A stretch of 44,746 nt of DNA from Bacillota bacterium (GCA_023393815.1 JAEXBU010000018.1:1-44746); one strand, 5' to 3'; positions 33,601-42,080 are shown, counted from the first letter of the stretch. Notes: generated by a model from the letters alone, not told the origin. Numbers and translations are program-made.

Positions 33601-34152
33601 ACATTGACGGACATACCCGCCGATGGTCGGGGCGATGCCATTCGCGCCATGGTCAAGCGCGGTGTGTTGGTGGGTATGGGCGAGGATAAGTTTATGCCCG
33701 ATACGACGATTTCGAGAGCCATGGTCACGGAAGTCTTTATGCGAATTTCAAAAGAGCAAGAGGCAAAATCCAAAGCCTATTTTACCGACGTTCATGACAA
33801 GGCGTGGTATGCGCACTCCGTTCGGTGGGCGGCGACAAACAGCTTGATTAAAGGCTATGAAGACGGATCTTTTAAGCCGAATGCAAAAGTATCCTACGAA
33901 GAATTTGCCGTTATGTTGGATAATCTGCTAAGAGAATACAAACTGGATTTGCCGAAGGTGAAGAATGTGAATGCGTCGGAGTTTGCTTATGTGAGTGAAT
34001 GGAGCCGCGGGGCGGTCGTGCGCATGGTGGAAGTCGGCTTAATGAAGACCGATGCCCGCGGTAAAGTGCAGCCGCAAGGGGAGTATTCGAGAGCGGATCT
34101 CGCCGATACCTTGCACCGACTGATTCAATGGTCCGATAAAGAGAATTCGTAA
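30667..34152 (+). CDS. Large SLH-domain surface protein with degenerate tandem repeats
   Basis: A 1161-residue secreted protein. Residues 1-23 are a signal peptide ending AFA. The middle (about 30-900) holds seven degenerate units, each marked by a Tyr-x-Leu/Val-x-Leu/Ile strand followed by a second Tyr: Y84, Y186, Y301, Y405, Y514, Y647, Y745 (spacing 98 to 133 residues). The units look like beta-sandwich domains. Two proline-rich linkers lie near 232-254 and 919-940. Three SLH domains (about 975-1025, 1036-1092, 1110-1155) would bind secondary cell wall polymer and hold the protein on the surface. Five late cysteines occur, unusual for a Gram-positive surface protein. A GAACAGGAGGAAG site precedes ATG 30667, and the gene stands alone. 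It may act in the S-layer or adhesion; no catalytic motif was found. Confidence 0.85.
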   Translation: MKKIVALVLTVCMLLSYVPIAFAQSGDTEKLEFIFSDSYNAELVQDKMKVVFVNTKTDEETVIENADQAQPGKITVDLQEGGMYRIELRETKYEITNNGGIFTVSRSGDGKAQALFNSNGFDATRLTVDKWIDTKAMPVRDNENKKIEGELTFVLKDALMPNVKGREYTTVDGKLPPMRLLADAEYILKLKQNDTYEMKDRILSGFIDGEEPIGEDDRPMDTLVVNKKGTTPKDPEGETDKPNPPKPEPDEEKTIDVTVWDNHQSTETDGLLFDLISEEGTKEYKVEYSNLQLKLKEGVDYTLRLKSTENHTMEDVKCHVKYDNGFGRYFLFSEDNRVITKVTVNKKEEASPKRKGTKILSVKCDGADVEEELDFTIEHNGETRPLMTDNSGTLMLRGLIQGESYTLKLTSQETYEMDPVSFTFDVPAGFDKKTGILDAIKSDGSLLEYLELREKGTSSSESREFSFEVKLGNEQGKKIDKDLRFRLRSANEVSQNVNSEEGNVKLTMKDDKIYLLSIMDNEDYSLYGVFKYDQDGTHEERFLPNQDKEVEISYTKEEHPRFVVVVKNRKDQPVQPGQCPSDICRFSDETVHLKEVPIVVTDGYKTKTPGEDVRFVLFNASRQEYEKEIVAKNGVLPALDLYKYDRYILFTKDKNYTMFEEYIQANGEGKLPFNHKKEQFVQNIVLNKKDGGKEELNRTNVVLPVKYEGKSVSDINIKFVSEYETVVEPCVDGMVRANLLEDIQYSVIIDSNVYSIDTLPLTVKDKSEWNFQKHPYDHSSCGGVGALHLVKKGEENKNKTEIVCSKGNTKVTGMNFKDYMLHTDRRDTSKIAELKDKDADIFIIRLINPHRCEVSKIAQGKFTIERKINPGKIVEKAYLVSKDGQLKEIAFTQKGNLVYVDVDTLSIYDLAFVYKKGTTPTPETEPQPVPNPSTPGSSVSDKKEGFILLTPIASSTTEKKVPALAINGIYVPYRDLSVTLTDIPADGRGDAIRAMVKRGVLVGMGEDKFMPDTTISRAMVTEVFMRISKEQEAKSKAYFTDVHDKAWYAHSVRWAATNSLIKGYEDGSFKPNAKVSYEEFAVMLDNLLREYKLDLPKVKNVNASEFAYVSEWSRGAVVRMVEVGLMKTDARGKVQPQGEYSRADLADTLHRLIQWSDKENS

Positions 34153-34158
34153 ATAGGA

Positions 34159-34197
34159 AAGTCTTCTCGCGCCGGTGCGGGAAGACTTTTTCTTTTT
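34159..34197 (+). terminator. Intrinsic terminator after the SLH protein gene
   Basis: A stem AAGTCTTC/GAAGACTT with a GC-rich inner part and a T-rich tail. Confidence 0.82.
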
Positions 34198-34256
34198 CGA
34201 TTCTTTTGAGGAGAAAAAAATTTCGTAAGAAAATAACAAAGTAGGCGAAGTAAAAA

Positions 34257-34285
34257 TTGAAAAGTTATATAGTATCGTGTATATT
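34257..34285 (+). promoter_or_regulatory. Promoter of the first CoA-transferase gene
   Basis: TTGAAA (34257-34262) and TATATT (34280-34285) are 17 bases apart. Confidence 0.7.
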
Positions 34286-34332
34286 AGTAGTCAAGCGAGC
34301 GTTTTTACCATTGATGAACAGGGAGGATTCAC

Positions 34333-35673
34333 ATGGACTATACAAAAAAATACAGTGAAAAATTGATTTCCGCCAAGGAGGCCGCCGCAAAGGTTCAATC
34401 CGGCGATCGCGTGGAAATGGGCTGGGCCGCAGGGATCAGCAAGGCCGTAGATAAAGAACTGGCCAAACGCGTGGAGGAATTGGACGACGTCTTGTTCTAT
34501 GGCGGCTTGGCCTTTGAAACCCCCGAGGTCATGAAAGTTGATCCGGAAGGCAAACATTTTACCTGGAACACATGGCATGCCGGCGGTCCGGAAAGAAAAG
34601 CCGTAAATGCAGGCGCAGGCGCCTTTTACATTCCCCTTCGCTATTCGGAATTGCCGAAGTATTATCGTGACGAAGTGGATATCGACGTGGCCGTGGTGAT
34701 GACGACGCCCATGGACAAACACGGGTACTTTAATTTCGGTTTAAATACCTCTCACCAAATGGCAGTTTTGGAAAAGGCCAAGACGGTCATCGTGGAAGTG
34801 AACGAAGCATTCCCCTATTGCTACGGCAAGAGTGAATCGGAAATTCACATCGACAATGTAGATTACATTGTGGAAGCGGGATCCATTCCTCCCTTTGAAA
34901 TGCCCGTATCGGGATTCGGGGAAGTGGACAAGAAGGTCGCCGAGTTTATCGTCGACGAAATTCCCAACGGCGCTACTTTGCAATTGGGAATCGGCGGTAT
35001 GCCCAATGCCGTCGGCGCACTGATCGCGGACAGCGATTTGAAGGACTTGGGCGTGCACTCGGAAATGTATGTGGATTCCTTTGTTGAAATGAGTAAAAAG
35101 GGCAAGGTAACCGGTTCGAAAAAAACCATCGACAAGTACCGCCAAGTTTATGCTTTCGCCGCCGGAAGCAAGGAATTATACGACTTCTTAGACGAAAATC
35201 CGGAATGTATGGCCGCGCCGGTAGACTACACCAACAGCGCCGCCGTCGTTCAAGAAATCGATAACTTTATTTCCATCAACAATGCCTTAAATGTGGACCT
35301 GTGGGGTCAAGTCTCCTCGGAATCCACCGGGTTCCGCCACATTTCCGGCGCCGGCGGACAATTGGACTTCGCTTTGGGCGCTTACCTGGCCAAGGGCGGC
35401 AAGAGCATTATCTGCTTAAGCTCGACGTTTACCAATAAACAGGGCGAAACCGTATCTCGAATTCTTCCGAATTTCCAAACGGGATCGGCCATTACCGTGG
35501 CACGTCCGAACACCCATATGCTTTGTACGGAATACGGCATCTTCAATGTGAAGGGTCGGAGTACGTGGGAAAGAGCCGAAGGTATCATTAATCTGGCACA
35601 TCCGGACTTCAGAGACGAGCTCATAAAGAATGCAGAAGAAATGGGAATTTGGCGCAGAAGCAATAAACGATAA
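34333..35673 (+). CDS. Butyryl-CoA:acetate CoA-transferase family protein (paralogue 1)
   Basis: A 446-residue family I CoA-transferase of the acetyl-CoA hydrolase/4-hydroxybutyrate transferase group. It shows TPMDKHGYFNFGLNTSH, VIVEVNEAFPYCYG, ATLQLGIGGMPNAVGA, the likely catalytic Glu in GQVSSESTGF, and ISGAGGQLDFALGA, where the GGQLDF form is usual for butyryl-CoA:acetate transferases. It would exchange CoA between an acyl-CoA and acetate in fermentation. 4-hydroxybutyrate or propionate enzymes are close alternatives. It has its own promoter and AGGGAGG site. It is followed by a hairpin terminator and then a paralogue. Confidence 0.85.
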   Translation: MDYTKKYSEKLISAKEAAAKVQSGDRVEMGWAAGISKAVDKELAKRVEELDDVLFYGGLAFETPEVMKVDPEGKHFTWNTWHAGGPERKAVNAGAGAFYIPLRYSELPKYYRDEVDIDVAVVMTTPMDKHGYFNFGLNTSHQMAVLEKAKTVIVEVNEAFPYCYGKSESEIHIDNVDYIVEAGSIPPFEMPVSGFGEVDKKVAEFIVDEIPNGATLQLGIGGMPNAVGALIADSDLKDLGVHSEMYVDSFVEMSKKGKVTGSKKTIDKYRQVYAFAAGSKELYDFLDENPECMAAPVDYTNSAAVVQEIDNFISINNALNVDLWGQVSSESTGFRHISGAGGQLDFALGAYLAKGGKSIICLSSTFTNKQGETVSRILPNFQTGSAITVARPNTHMLCTEYGIFNVKGRSTWERAEGIINLAHPDFRDELIKNAEEMGIWRRSNKR

Positions 35674-35678
35674 GAAAG

Positions 35679-35702
35679 AGCCGACGGCGGTCGGCTTTTT
35701 TT
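35679..35702 (+). terminator. Intrinsic terminator between the two CoA-transferase genes
   Basis: A stem AGCCGAC/GTCGGCT with a T run, only about 10 bases before the start of the second gene. Partial read-through would be needed if the second gene has no promoter of its own. Confidence 0.78.
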
Positions 35703-35712
35703 GTGGAGGACT

Positions 35713-37035
35713 ATGAAGACGACGTACGAGGAAATTTACAAAAAGAAGGTAAGGACGGCGGAGGATGCCGCGCGAATAGTACGAGACGGCGACGAAATTG
35801 AAATGGGATTCGGCACGGTTTTTCCCGTAGACTTCGACCGGGCGTTGGCGGCGCGGGCGGAAGAACTGCACCATGTGTCCGTAAGAAACGGCGTGCTTTT
35901 CGACCGCTCTCGCGTTCTGGCGCAGGGTGCGCCCTTTGAATGGCAGAGCTGGCACGGCACGGGAGACGTTCGCCGAGCGTTCGATAAGGGGATCGCTTGT
36001 CATATTCCCGTGCGGTATTCGGAGCTGATCCGCTACGTGACGGAAAACAGAAATACCGACGTGCTGGCGATTTCCGTGGCGCCTATGGACGCCCACGGTT
36101 ACTTTAATTTTGGCTTGGACGGAAGCCATTTTCTGCGGCAGGCGCAGAGGGCGAAGACGGTCATCGTGGAAGTGAACGAAAAGCAGCCTCGCGTCTTTGG
36201 ACGAGGGGAAAGTGAAATTCCCATCGAGCAGGTGGACGTAATTATCGAAGGAAAACCGCACGATATGGCGGCGCTTGCCAATCGGCCCTACGGAGATTTG
36301 GACCGCAAGATCGCCGAAAGAGTAGTGGAGCGCATGGAAGACGGATCGACGTTGCAATTGGGAATCGGTGCCCTTCCCAATGCGATTGGCGATGTGATAG
36401 CCGGAAGCAGCTTAAAGGATTTGGGCGTGCATACGGAATTGTACGTGGACAGCTTTATGAAGATGACGTTGGCGGGCAAGGTGACGGGAATGGAAAAATC
36501 CCTGGATCGGGGCCGTCAGGTCAGCGCTTTTTTGGCGGGAACCGAGGCCCTCTACGACTTTGTCAACGAAAATCCGGAAATTCAGGTGGCTCCGGTAGAT
36601 TACGTGAACAGCGCGGCAATCATCGCCGCCCAACACAAAATGGTGAGCATTAATACGGCGATTCAGGTGAACTTGCGAGGCGAGGTCAGCTCCGAAAGCG
36701 TCGGAGCGCGGCAAATATCCGGTTCCGGCGGTCAATTCGATTTTGCCGTGGGAAGTTATGCGGCTCCGGGTGGGAAGGGCTTTATCTGCCTGCGCTCGTC
36801 TCGCGTAGATAAAGCGGGCGTGCGCCACTCCAATATCGTGCCCGATTTCTCTGCGGGAACCATCGTCACCATGCCGGCGTCCACGACCCATTACGTGGTT
36901 ACGGAATACGGCATCTGCAATTTAAAAGGAAAGAGCCAATACGAGCGGGCGCGGGCTCTTGTGTCCATCGCGCACCCGGATTTTAGAGAAGCGCTTACGA
37001 AAGCCGCCGTGGAAAAGGGTTTTTGGCGGGAATAA
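35713..37035 (+). CDS. Butyryl-CoA:acetate CoA-transferase family protein (paralogue 2)
   Basis: A 440-residue paralogue of the gene just upstream, collinear with it throughout: APMDAHGYFNFGLDGSH, VIVEVNEKQPRVFG, STLQLGIGALPNAIGD, the catalytic Glu in GEVSSESVGA, and ISGSGGQFDFAVGS. The GGQFDF form (Phe for Leu) and many substitutions suggest a different acyl specificity. ATG 35713 follows TGGAGGA. Tandem divergent copies suggest an old duplication and not a recent one. No promoter is visible in the 12-base gap after the terminator, so it probably depends on read-through. Confidence 0.83.
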   Translation: MKTTYEEIYKKKVRTAEDAARIVRDGDEIEMGFGTVFPVDFDRALAARAEELHHVSVRNGVLFDRSRVLAQGAPFEWQSWHGTGDVRRAFDKGIACHIPVRYSELIRYVTENRNTDVLAISVAPMDAHGYFNFGLDGSHFLRQAQRAKTVIVEVNEKQPRVFGRGESEIPIEQVDVIIEGKPHDMAALANRPYGDLDRKIAERVVERMEDGSTLQLGIGALPNAIGDVIAGSSLKDLGVHTELYVDSFMKMTLAGKVTGMEKSLDRGRQVSAFLAGTEALYDFVNENPEIQVAPVDYVNSAAIIAAQHKMVSINTAIQVNLRGEVSSESVGARQISGSGGQFDFAVGSYAAPGGKGFICLRSSRVDKAGVRHSNIVPDFSAGTIVTMPASTTHYVVTEYGICNLKGKSQYERARALVSIAHPDFREALTKAAVEKGFWRE

Positions 37036-37038
37036 TTC

Positions 37039-37067
37039 TTGCATTTTTATAGACCTTGGTCTATACT
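37039..37067 (+). promoter_or_regulatory. Promoter of the SAM riboswitch and metK
   Basis: TTGCAT (37039-37044) and TATACT (37062-37067) are 17 bases apart, about 17 bases before the riboswitch. Confidence 0.75.
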
Positions 37068-37083
37068 ATTAGACACTGTTTTA

Positions 37084-37184
37084 CATTCTTATTACGAGAG
37101 GTGGAGTGACTAGGCACTGTGAAACCCGGCAACCTGTGAAGGTGCTACATCCTACAGACGCGGTCGGTCTGAAAGATAAGAATG
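37084..37184 (+). promoter_or_regulatory. SAM-I (S-box) riboswitch
   Basis: P1 is formed by CATTCTTAT and ATAAGAATG. Between them lie the conserved GAGAGGTGGAGTGACT, GAAACCCGGCAACC, and AAGGTGCTA-ATCC elements. SAM binding should favour the terminator directly downstream and shut off metK. Confidence 0.95.
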
Positions 37185-37185
37185 G

Positions 37186-37210
37186 AGCCTGCCGCGCGCA
37201 GGCTTTTTTT
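37186..37210 (+). terminator. Expression-platform terminator of the SAM-I riboswitch
   Basis: AGCCTGC-CGCGC-GCAGGCT followed by a T run, immediately after P1. Confidence 0.88.
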
Positions 37211-37234
37211 GTTGTGTTTTATGAGGAGGCTTTT

Positions 37235-38419
37235 ATGGATAGATGGTTATTCTCTTCGGAATCGGTAACCGAAGGTCACCCGGATAAGGTGTGCGATCAA
37301 ATCTCCGATGGCATTTTAGATGCCATTCTCGCCAAAGATAAGAACGCCCGCGTGGCGTGCGAAAGTTTGGTTTCCACCGGCATGGTGGTTATTACCGGCG
37401 AAATTTCTACGGAAGCGTATGTGGATTTTACGCACGTGGTTCGTCAAACCCTTCGAGACATCGGCTACGTTCACGGTGTACAAAGCGGTTTCGAGGCGGA
37501 TTCTGTAGCGGTTATTTCTGCCATTAAGGAACAAAGCCCGGACATTGCCATGGGTGTGGATCGCTTTAAGGAAGCGGGAACGGAGGAATTGGACGCCTTC
37601 GGTGCCGGCGACCAAGGAATTATGTTCGGCTACGCCTGCAGGGAAACAAAAGAGCTCATGCCCTTACCTATTTCGCTGGCCCATAAATTGTCGAAAAAAT
37701 TGTCCGACGTGCGCAAGGAAGGGACGCTTCCCTACTTGCGCCCCGACGGAAAGACCCAAGTCACCGTGGAATACCAAGACGGAGAACCCGTGCGTTTGGA
37801 AAATATCGTAGTCAGCACCCAACACGCCGAAGACGTGGATTTGGAAACCATTCGAGAAGACGTCGAAAAATACGTCATCGATCCCGTCGTCGCCGACAAG
37901 TGGATGGATGCGGATACGAAGATCTTTATTAACCCGACGGGACGCTTTGTCGAAGGGGGTCCGGTGGCCGATGCGGGTCTTACGGGCCGAAAAATTATCG
38001 TGGATACCTACGGTGGTTACGCCCGCCACGGCGGCGGTTGTTTCAGCGGAAAAGACCCGACGAAAGTAGACCGATCCGCGGCCTATGCCGCGCGCTATGT
38101 AGCGAAGAATTTAGTAGCTGCAGGCGTCTGTGATAAGTGTGAAATCGGCTTAAGTTATGCCATCGGCATCGCCAAACCTCTGTCCGTCTACGTGGAAAGT
38201 TACGGCACATCGAATTTGACGGACAACGAGATCGAAGATTTGGTGCATGAAGTCTTCGACTTGCGACCCGCCGCCATTATTCGCGATTTGGATCTTTTGC
38301 GTCCCATCTACAAAGACGTGGCCGCCTACGGACACTTCGGCCGTGAAGACGTCAAGGCGCCTTGGGAAGAAACGAACAAGGTGGACGCTATTTTAGAGGC
38401 ATTAAATAAGAGAAAGTAG
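37235..38419 (+). CDS. metK: S-adenosylmethionine synthetase
   Basis: A 394-residue enzyme, normal length, making SAM from methionine and ATP. Motifs are SESVTEGHPDKVCDQISD at the N-terminus, GAGDQGIMFGYA, the phosphate loop GGGCFSGKDPTKVDRSAAY, and RDLDLLRPIY. ATG 37235 follows ATGAGGAGG. An in-frame GTG upstream (37106) lies within the riboswitch and is rejected. Feedback control is by the SAM-I riboswitch. The SAM made here feeds ThiC and ThiH among others. Confidence 0.97.
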   Translation: MDRWLFSSESVTEGHPDKVCDQISDGILDAILAKDKNARVACESLVSTGMVVITGEISTEAYVDFTHVVRQTLRDIGYVHGVQSGFEADSVAVISAIKEQSPDIAMGVDRFKEAGTEELDAFGAGDQGIMFGYACRETKELMPLPISLAHKLSKKLSDVRKEGTLPYLRPDGKTQVTVEYQDGEPVRLENIVVSTQHAEDVDLETIREDVEKYVIDPVVADKWMDADTKIFINPTGRFVEGGPVADAGLTGRKIIVDTYGGYARHGGGCFSGKDPTKVDRSAAYAARYVAKNLVAAGVCDKCEIGLSYAIGIAKPLSVYVESYGTSNLTDNEIEDLVHEVFDLRPAAIIRDLDLLRPIYKDVAAYGHFGREDVKAPWEETNKVDAILEALNKRK

Positions 38420-38426
38420 GGACTGT

Positions 38427-40613
38427 GTGATCATCGAAGGCCTGTTGGATCATATGATTTTTCGAAACGAAGACAACGGTTATACCGTCGCTCAATTGAT
38501 TACGGCGGATACGGACATTGTCATCGTGGGAACGTCGTTGGCCTTCCATGAAAAAGAACATCTGCGCCTGGAAGGCGAACTGATCTACCATCCAAAGTAT
38601 GGGGAACAGTTCGCCTTTACTCGGGTAGAAAAAATAAGGCCGCGAGGAAAGGAAGCGATGATCGCCTATCTTTCCGGCGGCCTTATTCCCCATGTGGGGA
38701 AAGTGACGGCGAAGCGGATTGTGGACACGTTCGGCGACGAAACGCTCAAGGTGATCGAAGAGGCGCCGGAGCGTTTAAACGAAGTGGAAGGGATCGGAAA
38801 GAAAAAACTCGCCGTGATCCTGGACGCCTTGCAAGAGCAAAAAGAGATGCGGGAATTTCTTTTGGACGCGGCGGCATTCGACCTCACCAATAAACAGGCG
38901 CTAGCCATGTACAAAGTCTTCGGAAAAGACGCCTCGGCCATGCTTAAGAACGATCCTTATGCTTTGGCGGGGAAGGTGCGGGGTTTCGGCTTTTTAAAGG
39001 CCGATGCTATCGCAAGAAAAGTGGGCATAAAAGAAGACGACGGCCGTCGTATTCTCGCCGCGATGAAGTACGTCTTGGAAAACGGCGTTTTGGACGGAAA
39101 CTGCTATTTGCCGAAAGATCGGTTAATGGCGGAAGCGGCCCGGGTTTTGCAACTGGACAAGGCCTTCGTGGAAGAATTTCTTCAGCGCCTCGCCGTGGAT
39201 CCGGAAATCTATTTAGTCGAGCGAGAGGGTGTCTTAAAAATCTATTTTCTCAACTACTTTCGAGCCGAACAATTGGTGGCACGAGAGATGAAAAAGCGGG
39301 GCAAGGTGGATCTTGCCGAGCACCTGGCCGAGGATATGGTTGCCGCCGTATGCGAAAAGTTGGACATGACGCTGGCCGAAAAGCAAAAAGAAGCCCTTCT
39401 ACGAGCGGTGGATTCGCATTTGCTCGTCATCACGGGCGGACCCGGCACGGGAAAGACCACAACCCTTCGGGCCATTGTGGAAGCGATGGATCGCTTGCAT
39501 TTATCCATCGCCTTGGCGGCGCCTACGGGTCGTGCGGCGAAGCGCATGGAAGAGGCCACGGGTAGGAGCGCCTCGACCATTCACCGACTCTTAAAATACG
39601 ATTACATCGACGAAGAGGGCACGAACTCCATCGTCTCCGGCGACGTTATCGAGGCGGACGTGTTGATTATCGACGAGGCCAGTATGATTGATTTGCTCCT
39701 TATGCGGGATGTACTCACCTCGCTGAAAGAGACGACGCGGCTTATACTCGTCGGAGATGTGGATCAGTTGCCGCCGGTGGGCGCGGGCAATGTGTTGAAG
39801 GACATTTTGGATTCCCACCGTGTGCCCTCCGTTCAGCTGGACGAAGTGTTTCGCCAGGCCGAGACCTCTTATATCGTAAAAAATGCCCACCGCATTAATC
39901 ACGGGGAGCTACCCATCGTCAATGAAAAGGACACGGACTTCTTTTTTATGGAAGAGAGCGATCCAAACAAGGTGCTGTCGCTAGTTTGTGACCTGGTGAA
40001 AAATCGCCTGCCTGCGTATTACGGGTTCGACGCCATGGAAGATATTCAGGTGCTCGCGCCCATGAAAAAGGGGATCTGCGGCACAGAACATCTAAATGAA
40101 GTCCTGCAGGCCGCGTTGAATCCGAGAAAAGGCGGCCTTACGAGCCGCGGGTTTACCTATCGCGTTGGGGACAAGGTCATGCAGACAAAGAACAATTACC
40201 AAATGCCGTGGAAGTCCCAAAACAAAGTATTCGATAACGAAGGGGAAGGGGTTTTTAACGGGGATCTGGGTCGTGTGACGGCGGTGGATGACGAGGGGGG
40301 ATGGCTCAAGGTGCTCTACGACGACAGACTCTGCACCTATACGAGCGAGTATTTGCCGGAACTTATGCCCGCCTACGCCGGCACGGTGCACAAGTCCCAG
40401 GGATCGGAATTTCCCGTGGTGGTCATGCCTCTGTTGAGCGGACCGCCTATGCTCTATACGCGAAACCTCCTCTACACCGGCGTGACGCGGGCCCGAAAGC
40501 TCGTGGTCATCGTGGGTAGTTTTCAGGTTATGGCGCGAATGATCCAAAACAATCGTATTCGCTGGCGGTATTCGGATTTGGATGTCTTATTACGGGAGGA
40601 TAGATCATGGTAA
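38427..40613 (+). CDS. recD2: ATP-dependent RecD2-family DNA helicase
   Basis: A 728-residue SF1B 5'-3' helicase. The N-terminal region (about 1-190) carries an OB-like part and helix-hairpin-helix-type segments (LPHVGKVTAKRIVDTF, EGIGKKKLAVIL). The motor begins with Walker A GGPGTGKTTTLR (about residue 337), then AAPTGRAAKRM, Walker B VLIIDEASM, VGDVDQLPPVGAG, and ends with YAGTVHKSQGSEFPVVVMP and YTGVTRARK. RecD2 acts without RecBC in DNA repair and mismatch processing. The start appears to be GTG 38427, seven bases after the metK stop. Its end overlaps comF by seven bases. Confidence 0.94.
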   Translation: MIIEGLLDHMIFRNEDNGYTVAQLITADTDIVIVGTSLAFHEKEHLRLEGELIYHPKYGEQFAFTRVEKIRPRGKEAMIAYLSGGLIPHVGKVTAKRIVDTFGDETLKVIEEAPERLNEVEGIGKKKLAVILDALQEQKEMREFLLDAAAFDLTNKQALAMYKVFGKDASAMLKNDPYALAGKVRGFGFLKADAIARKVGIKEDDGRRILAAMKYVLENGVLDGNCYLPKDRLMAEAARVLQLDKAFVEEFLQRLAVDPEIYLVEREGVLKIYFLNYFRAEQLVAREMKKRGKVDLAEHLAEDMVAAVCEKLDMTLAEKQKEALLRAVDSHLLVITGGPGTGKTTTLRAIVEAMDRLHLSIALAAPTGRAAKRMEEATGRSASTIHRLLKYDYIDEEGTNSIVSGDVIEADVLIIDEASMIDLLLMRDVLTSLKETTRLILVGDVDQLPPVGAGNVLKDILDSHRVPSVQLDEVFRQAETSYIVKNAHRINHGELPIVNEKDTDFFFMEESDPNKVLSLVCDLVKNRLPAYYGFDAMEDIQVLAPMKKGICGTEHLNEVLQAALNPRKGGLTSRGFTYRVGDKVMQTKNNYQMPWKSQNKVFDNEGEGVFNGDLGRVTAVDDEGGWLKVLYDDRLCTYTSEYLPELMPAYAGTVHKSQGSEFPVVVMPLLSGPPMLYTRNLLYTGVTRARKLVVIVGSFQVMARMIQNNRIRWRYSDLDVLLREDRSW

Positions 40614-41239
40614 GGGGCTTCTTTTCCATGGACGGTTGTCCGCTGTGCAAAAAGGAACCATCGGCAAAGTTTCAACTGTGTGAGGGATGTTTGTCCGGGC
40701 TGTCTTTTTTAGGCGAAGAAATTTTAACGGAAAAGACATTTCCCGTCTACGCCCTGCTTCGCGAAAACAAACTGTCCCGCACCATGATTCACGGGTTCAA
40801 GTTTCGCGAGGAGCGCTTTTGGGCGGAAATTTTCGGCGAGATGGCGGCGGACTTTTTAGAGACGGTATTCATCGACTTCGATGTCATCACTTGCGTGCCC
40901 ACGTCGGAGAAAAAGCGTAGAATTCGCGGCCACAACCCGCCGGAGGGGATCGCCCGAGACGTGGCTGCGCGACGGGGCGTGGATTTTTGCGACGCTCTCG
41001 TCTTAAAGAAAAAAGTGAAGGATCAGATCGGTTTAAGCGCGCGCGTGCGAGAGGCGAACGTGCGCGGCGCCTTTGCCGCCCGAGGCGTTAGGAATAGGCG
41101 CGTGCTTCTCATAGACGACACCTACACCACCGGTGCCACCTTGCGCGCCTGCCGCGAGGCCTTAGTGGCGGCGGGAGCGGCTGCAGTGACGGGTCTCGTT
41201 TGTATAAAGGCATCGGATGTGGCCTATGACGATCTTTAG
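40607..41239 (+). CDS. comF: ComF family phosphoribosyltransferase-like protein
   Basis: A 210-residue protein with an N-terminal zinc-finger pair (CPLCKKEPS and CEGC, residues about 8-28) and a phosphoribosyltransferase domain whose PRPP loop VLLIDDTYTTGATLRA is near residue 165. ComFC works in DNA uptake and recombination in competent bacteria, helping with single-stranded DNA. Its overlap with recD2, another DNA-processing gene, agrees with that. GGGAGGA precedes ATG 40607. comFA is not next to it. Confidence 0.88.
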   Translation: MVRGFFSMDGCPLCKKEPSAKFQLCEGCLSGLSFLGEEILTEKTFPVYALLRENKLSRTMIHGFKFREERFWAEIFGEMAADFLETVFIDFDVITCVPTSEKKRRIRGHNPPEGIARDVAARRGVDFCDALVLKKKVKDQIGLSARVREANVRGAFAARGVRNRRVLLIDDTYTTGATLRACREALVAAGAAAVTGLVCIKASDVAYDDL

Positions 41240-41242
41240 TCC

Positions 41243-41281
41243 AAAAAAAAGAGCGTTTCTGAGGAGGAACGCTCTTTTTTT
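41243..41281. terminator. Bidirectional terminator between comF and phzF
   Basis: AAAGAGCGTT...AACGCTCTTT, with an A run on the left and a T run on the right. It serves both convergent genes. Confidence 0.85.
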
Positions 41282-41284
41282 GCA

Positions 41285-42061
41285 TTAGATATGAATTTGT
41301 CCTCGATAGAAGAGCACGGCGTGGCCCGCTAAATTTACGTGGCCGTTGGCGACGCGGGTTTCTAAGATACCGCCTCGTCGGCTGGCTTGGTAGGCGAGAA
41401 TGTCCGGCTTGTTCAATTTTTCCGACCAGTAGACGGAAATGTGGCAATGGCCGGAGCCACAGACCGGGTCTTCGTCTACGCCGAGTTTCGGCGCAAAGGA
41501 TCGGGAGATGCAATCGTACTCGCCCTTGGCGGCCTGTGTCAGATGTACCATCACTCCGTCCAAAGTCTTCAGTTTCAAACTGTCCGGCGTGTAATTCGCC
41601 AAGTCGAAGTCCTCGTCCATGACCAAAAGCAGGTCGCGACCCATGTAGGCTTCCTGTGGCCGCGCGCCTACGGCGTCGGAGATGGTATCGGTTACGGGCA
41701 CCTCGTGCAGTTCATAGGCGGGTAGATCCATGGAAAAGAGATCGCCCTTTCGCGTCACGGGCATCGTTCCCGACTTCGTGTCGAAGAAGATCGTGTCCTT
41801 TACTCGTTCCAGGGCGTGGAAGACGATATAGGCCGCAGCAAAGGTGGCATGGCCGCAAAAATCCACTTCCCCTTCCGGCGTGAAGGAGCGAAGAATGTAG
41901 CGCTCTCCGTCTTTTACGACGAAAGCCGTTTCGGACAGGTTGTTTTCCCGAGCGATTGCGAGCATCAGCGCATCGGTTAAGAGACGGTCGGGCAGGCAAA
42001 CCGCCGCGGGATTGCCTTTAAATACGTTTTCCGCAAAGGTATCGACGATAAATTGTTTCAT
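41285..42061 (-). CDS. PhzF-family isomerase/epimerase
   Basis: A 258-residue protein of the PhzF/diaminopimelate-epimerase fold. The N-terminus MKQFIVDTFAENVFKGNPAAVC, the catalytic Glu in NNLSETAFV, the FCGHATFAAAYI motif, and DEDPVCGSGHCHIS are typical. Members isomerise small acidic metabolites. There are no phenazine genes here, so the substrate is unknown. Monocistronic, convergent with comF. Confidence 0.9.
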   Translation of the reverse strand: MKQFIVDTFAENVFKGNPAAVCLPDRLLTDALMLAIARENNLSETAFVVKDGERYILRSFTPEGEVDFCGHATFAAAYIVFHALERVKDTIFFDTKSGTMPVTRKGDLFSMDLPAYELHEVPVTDTISDAVGARPQEAYMGRDLLLVMDEDFDLANYTPDSLKLKTLDGVMVHLTQAAKGEYDCISRSFAPKLGVDEDPVCGSGHCHISVYWSEKLNKPDILAYQASRRGGILETRVANGHVNLAGHAVLFYRGQIHI

Positions 42062-42080
42062 AAGCGCTCCTAAGTGATCG

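Noticed and set aside
37106..37234. N-terminal extension of MetK
   Set aside because: The extra codons fall in the SAM-I riboswitch and its terminator; a proper ribosome binding site precedes ATG 37235.
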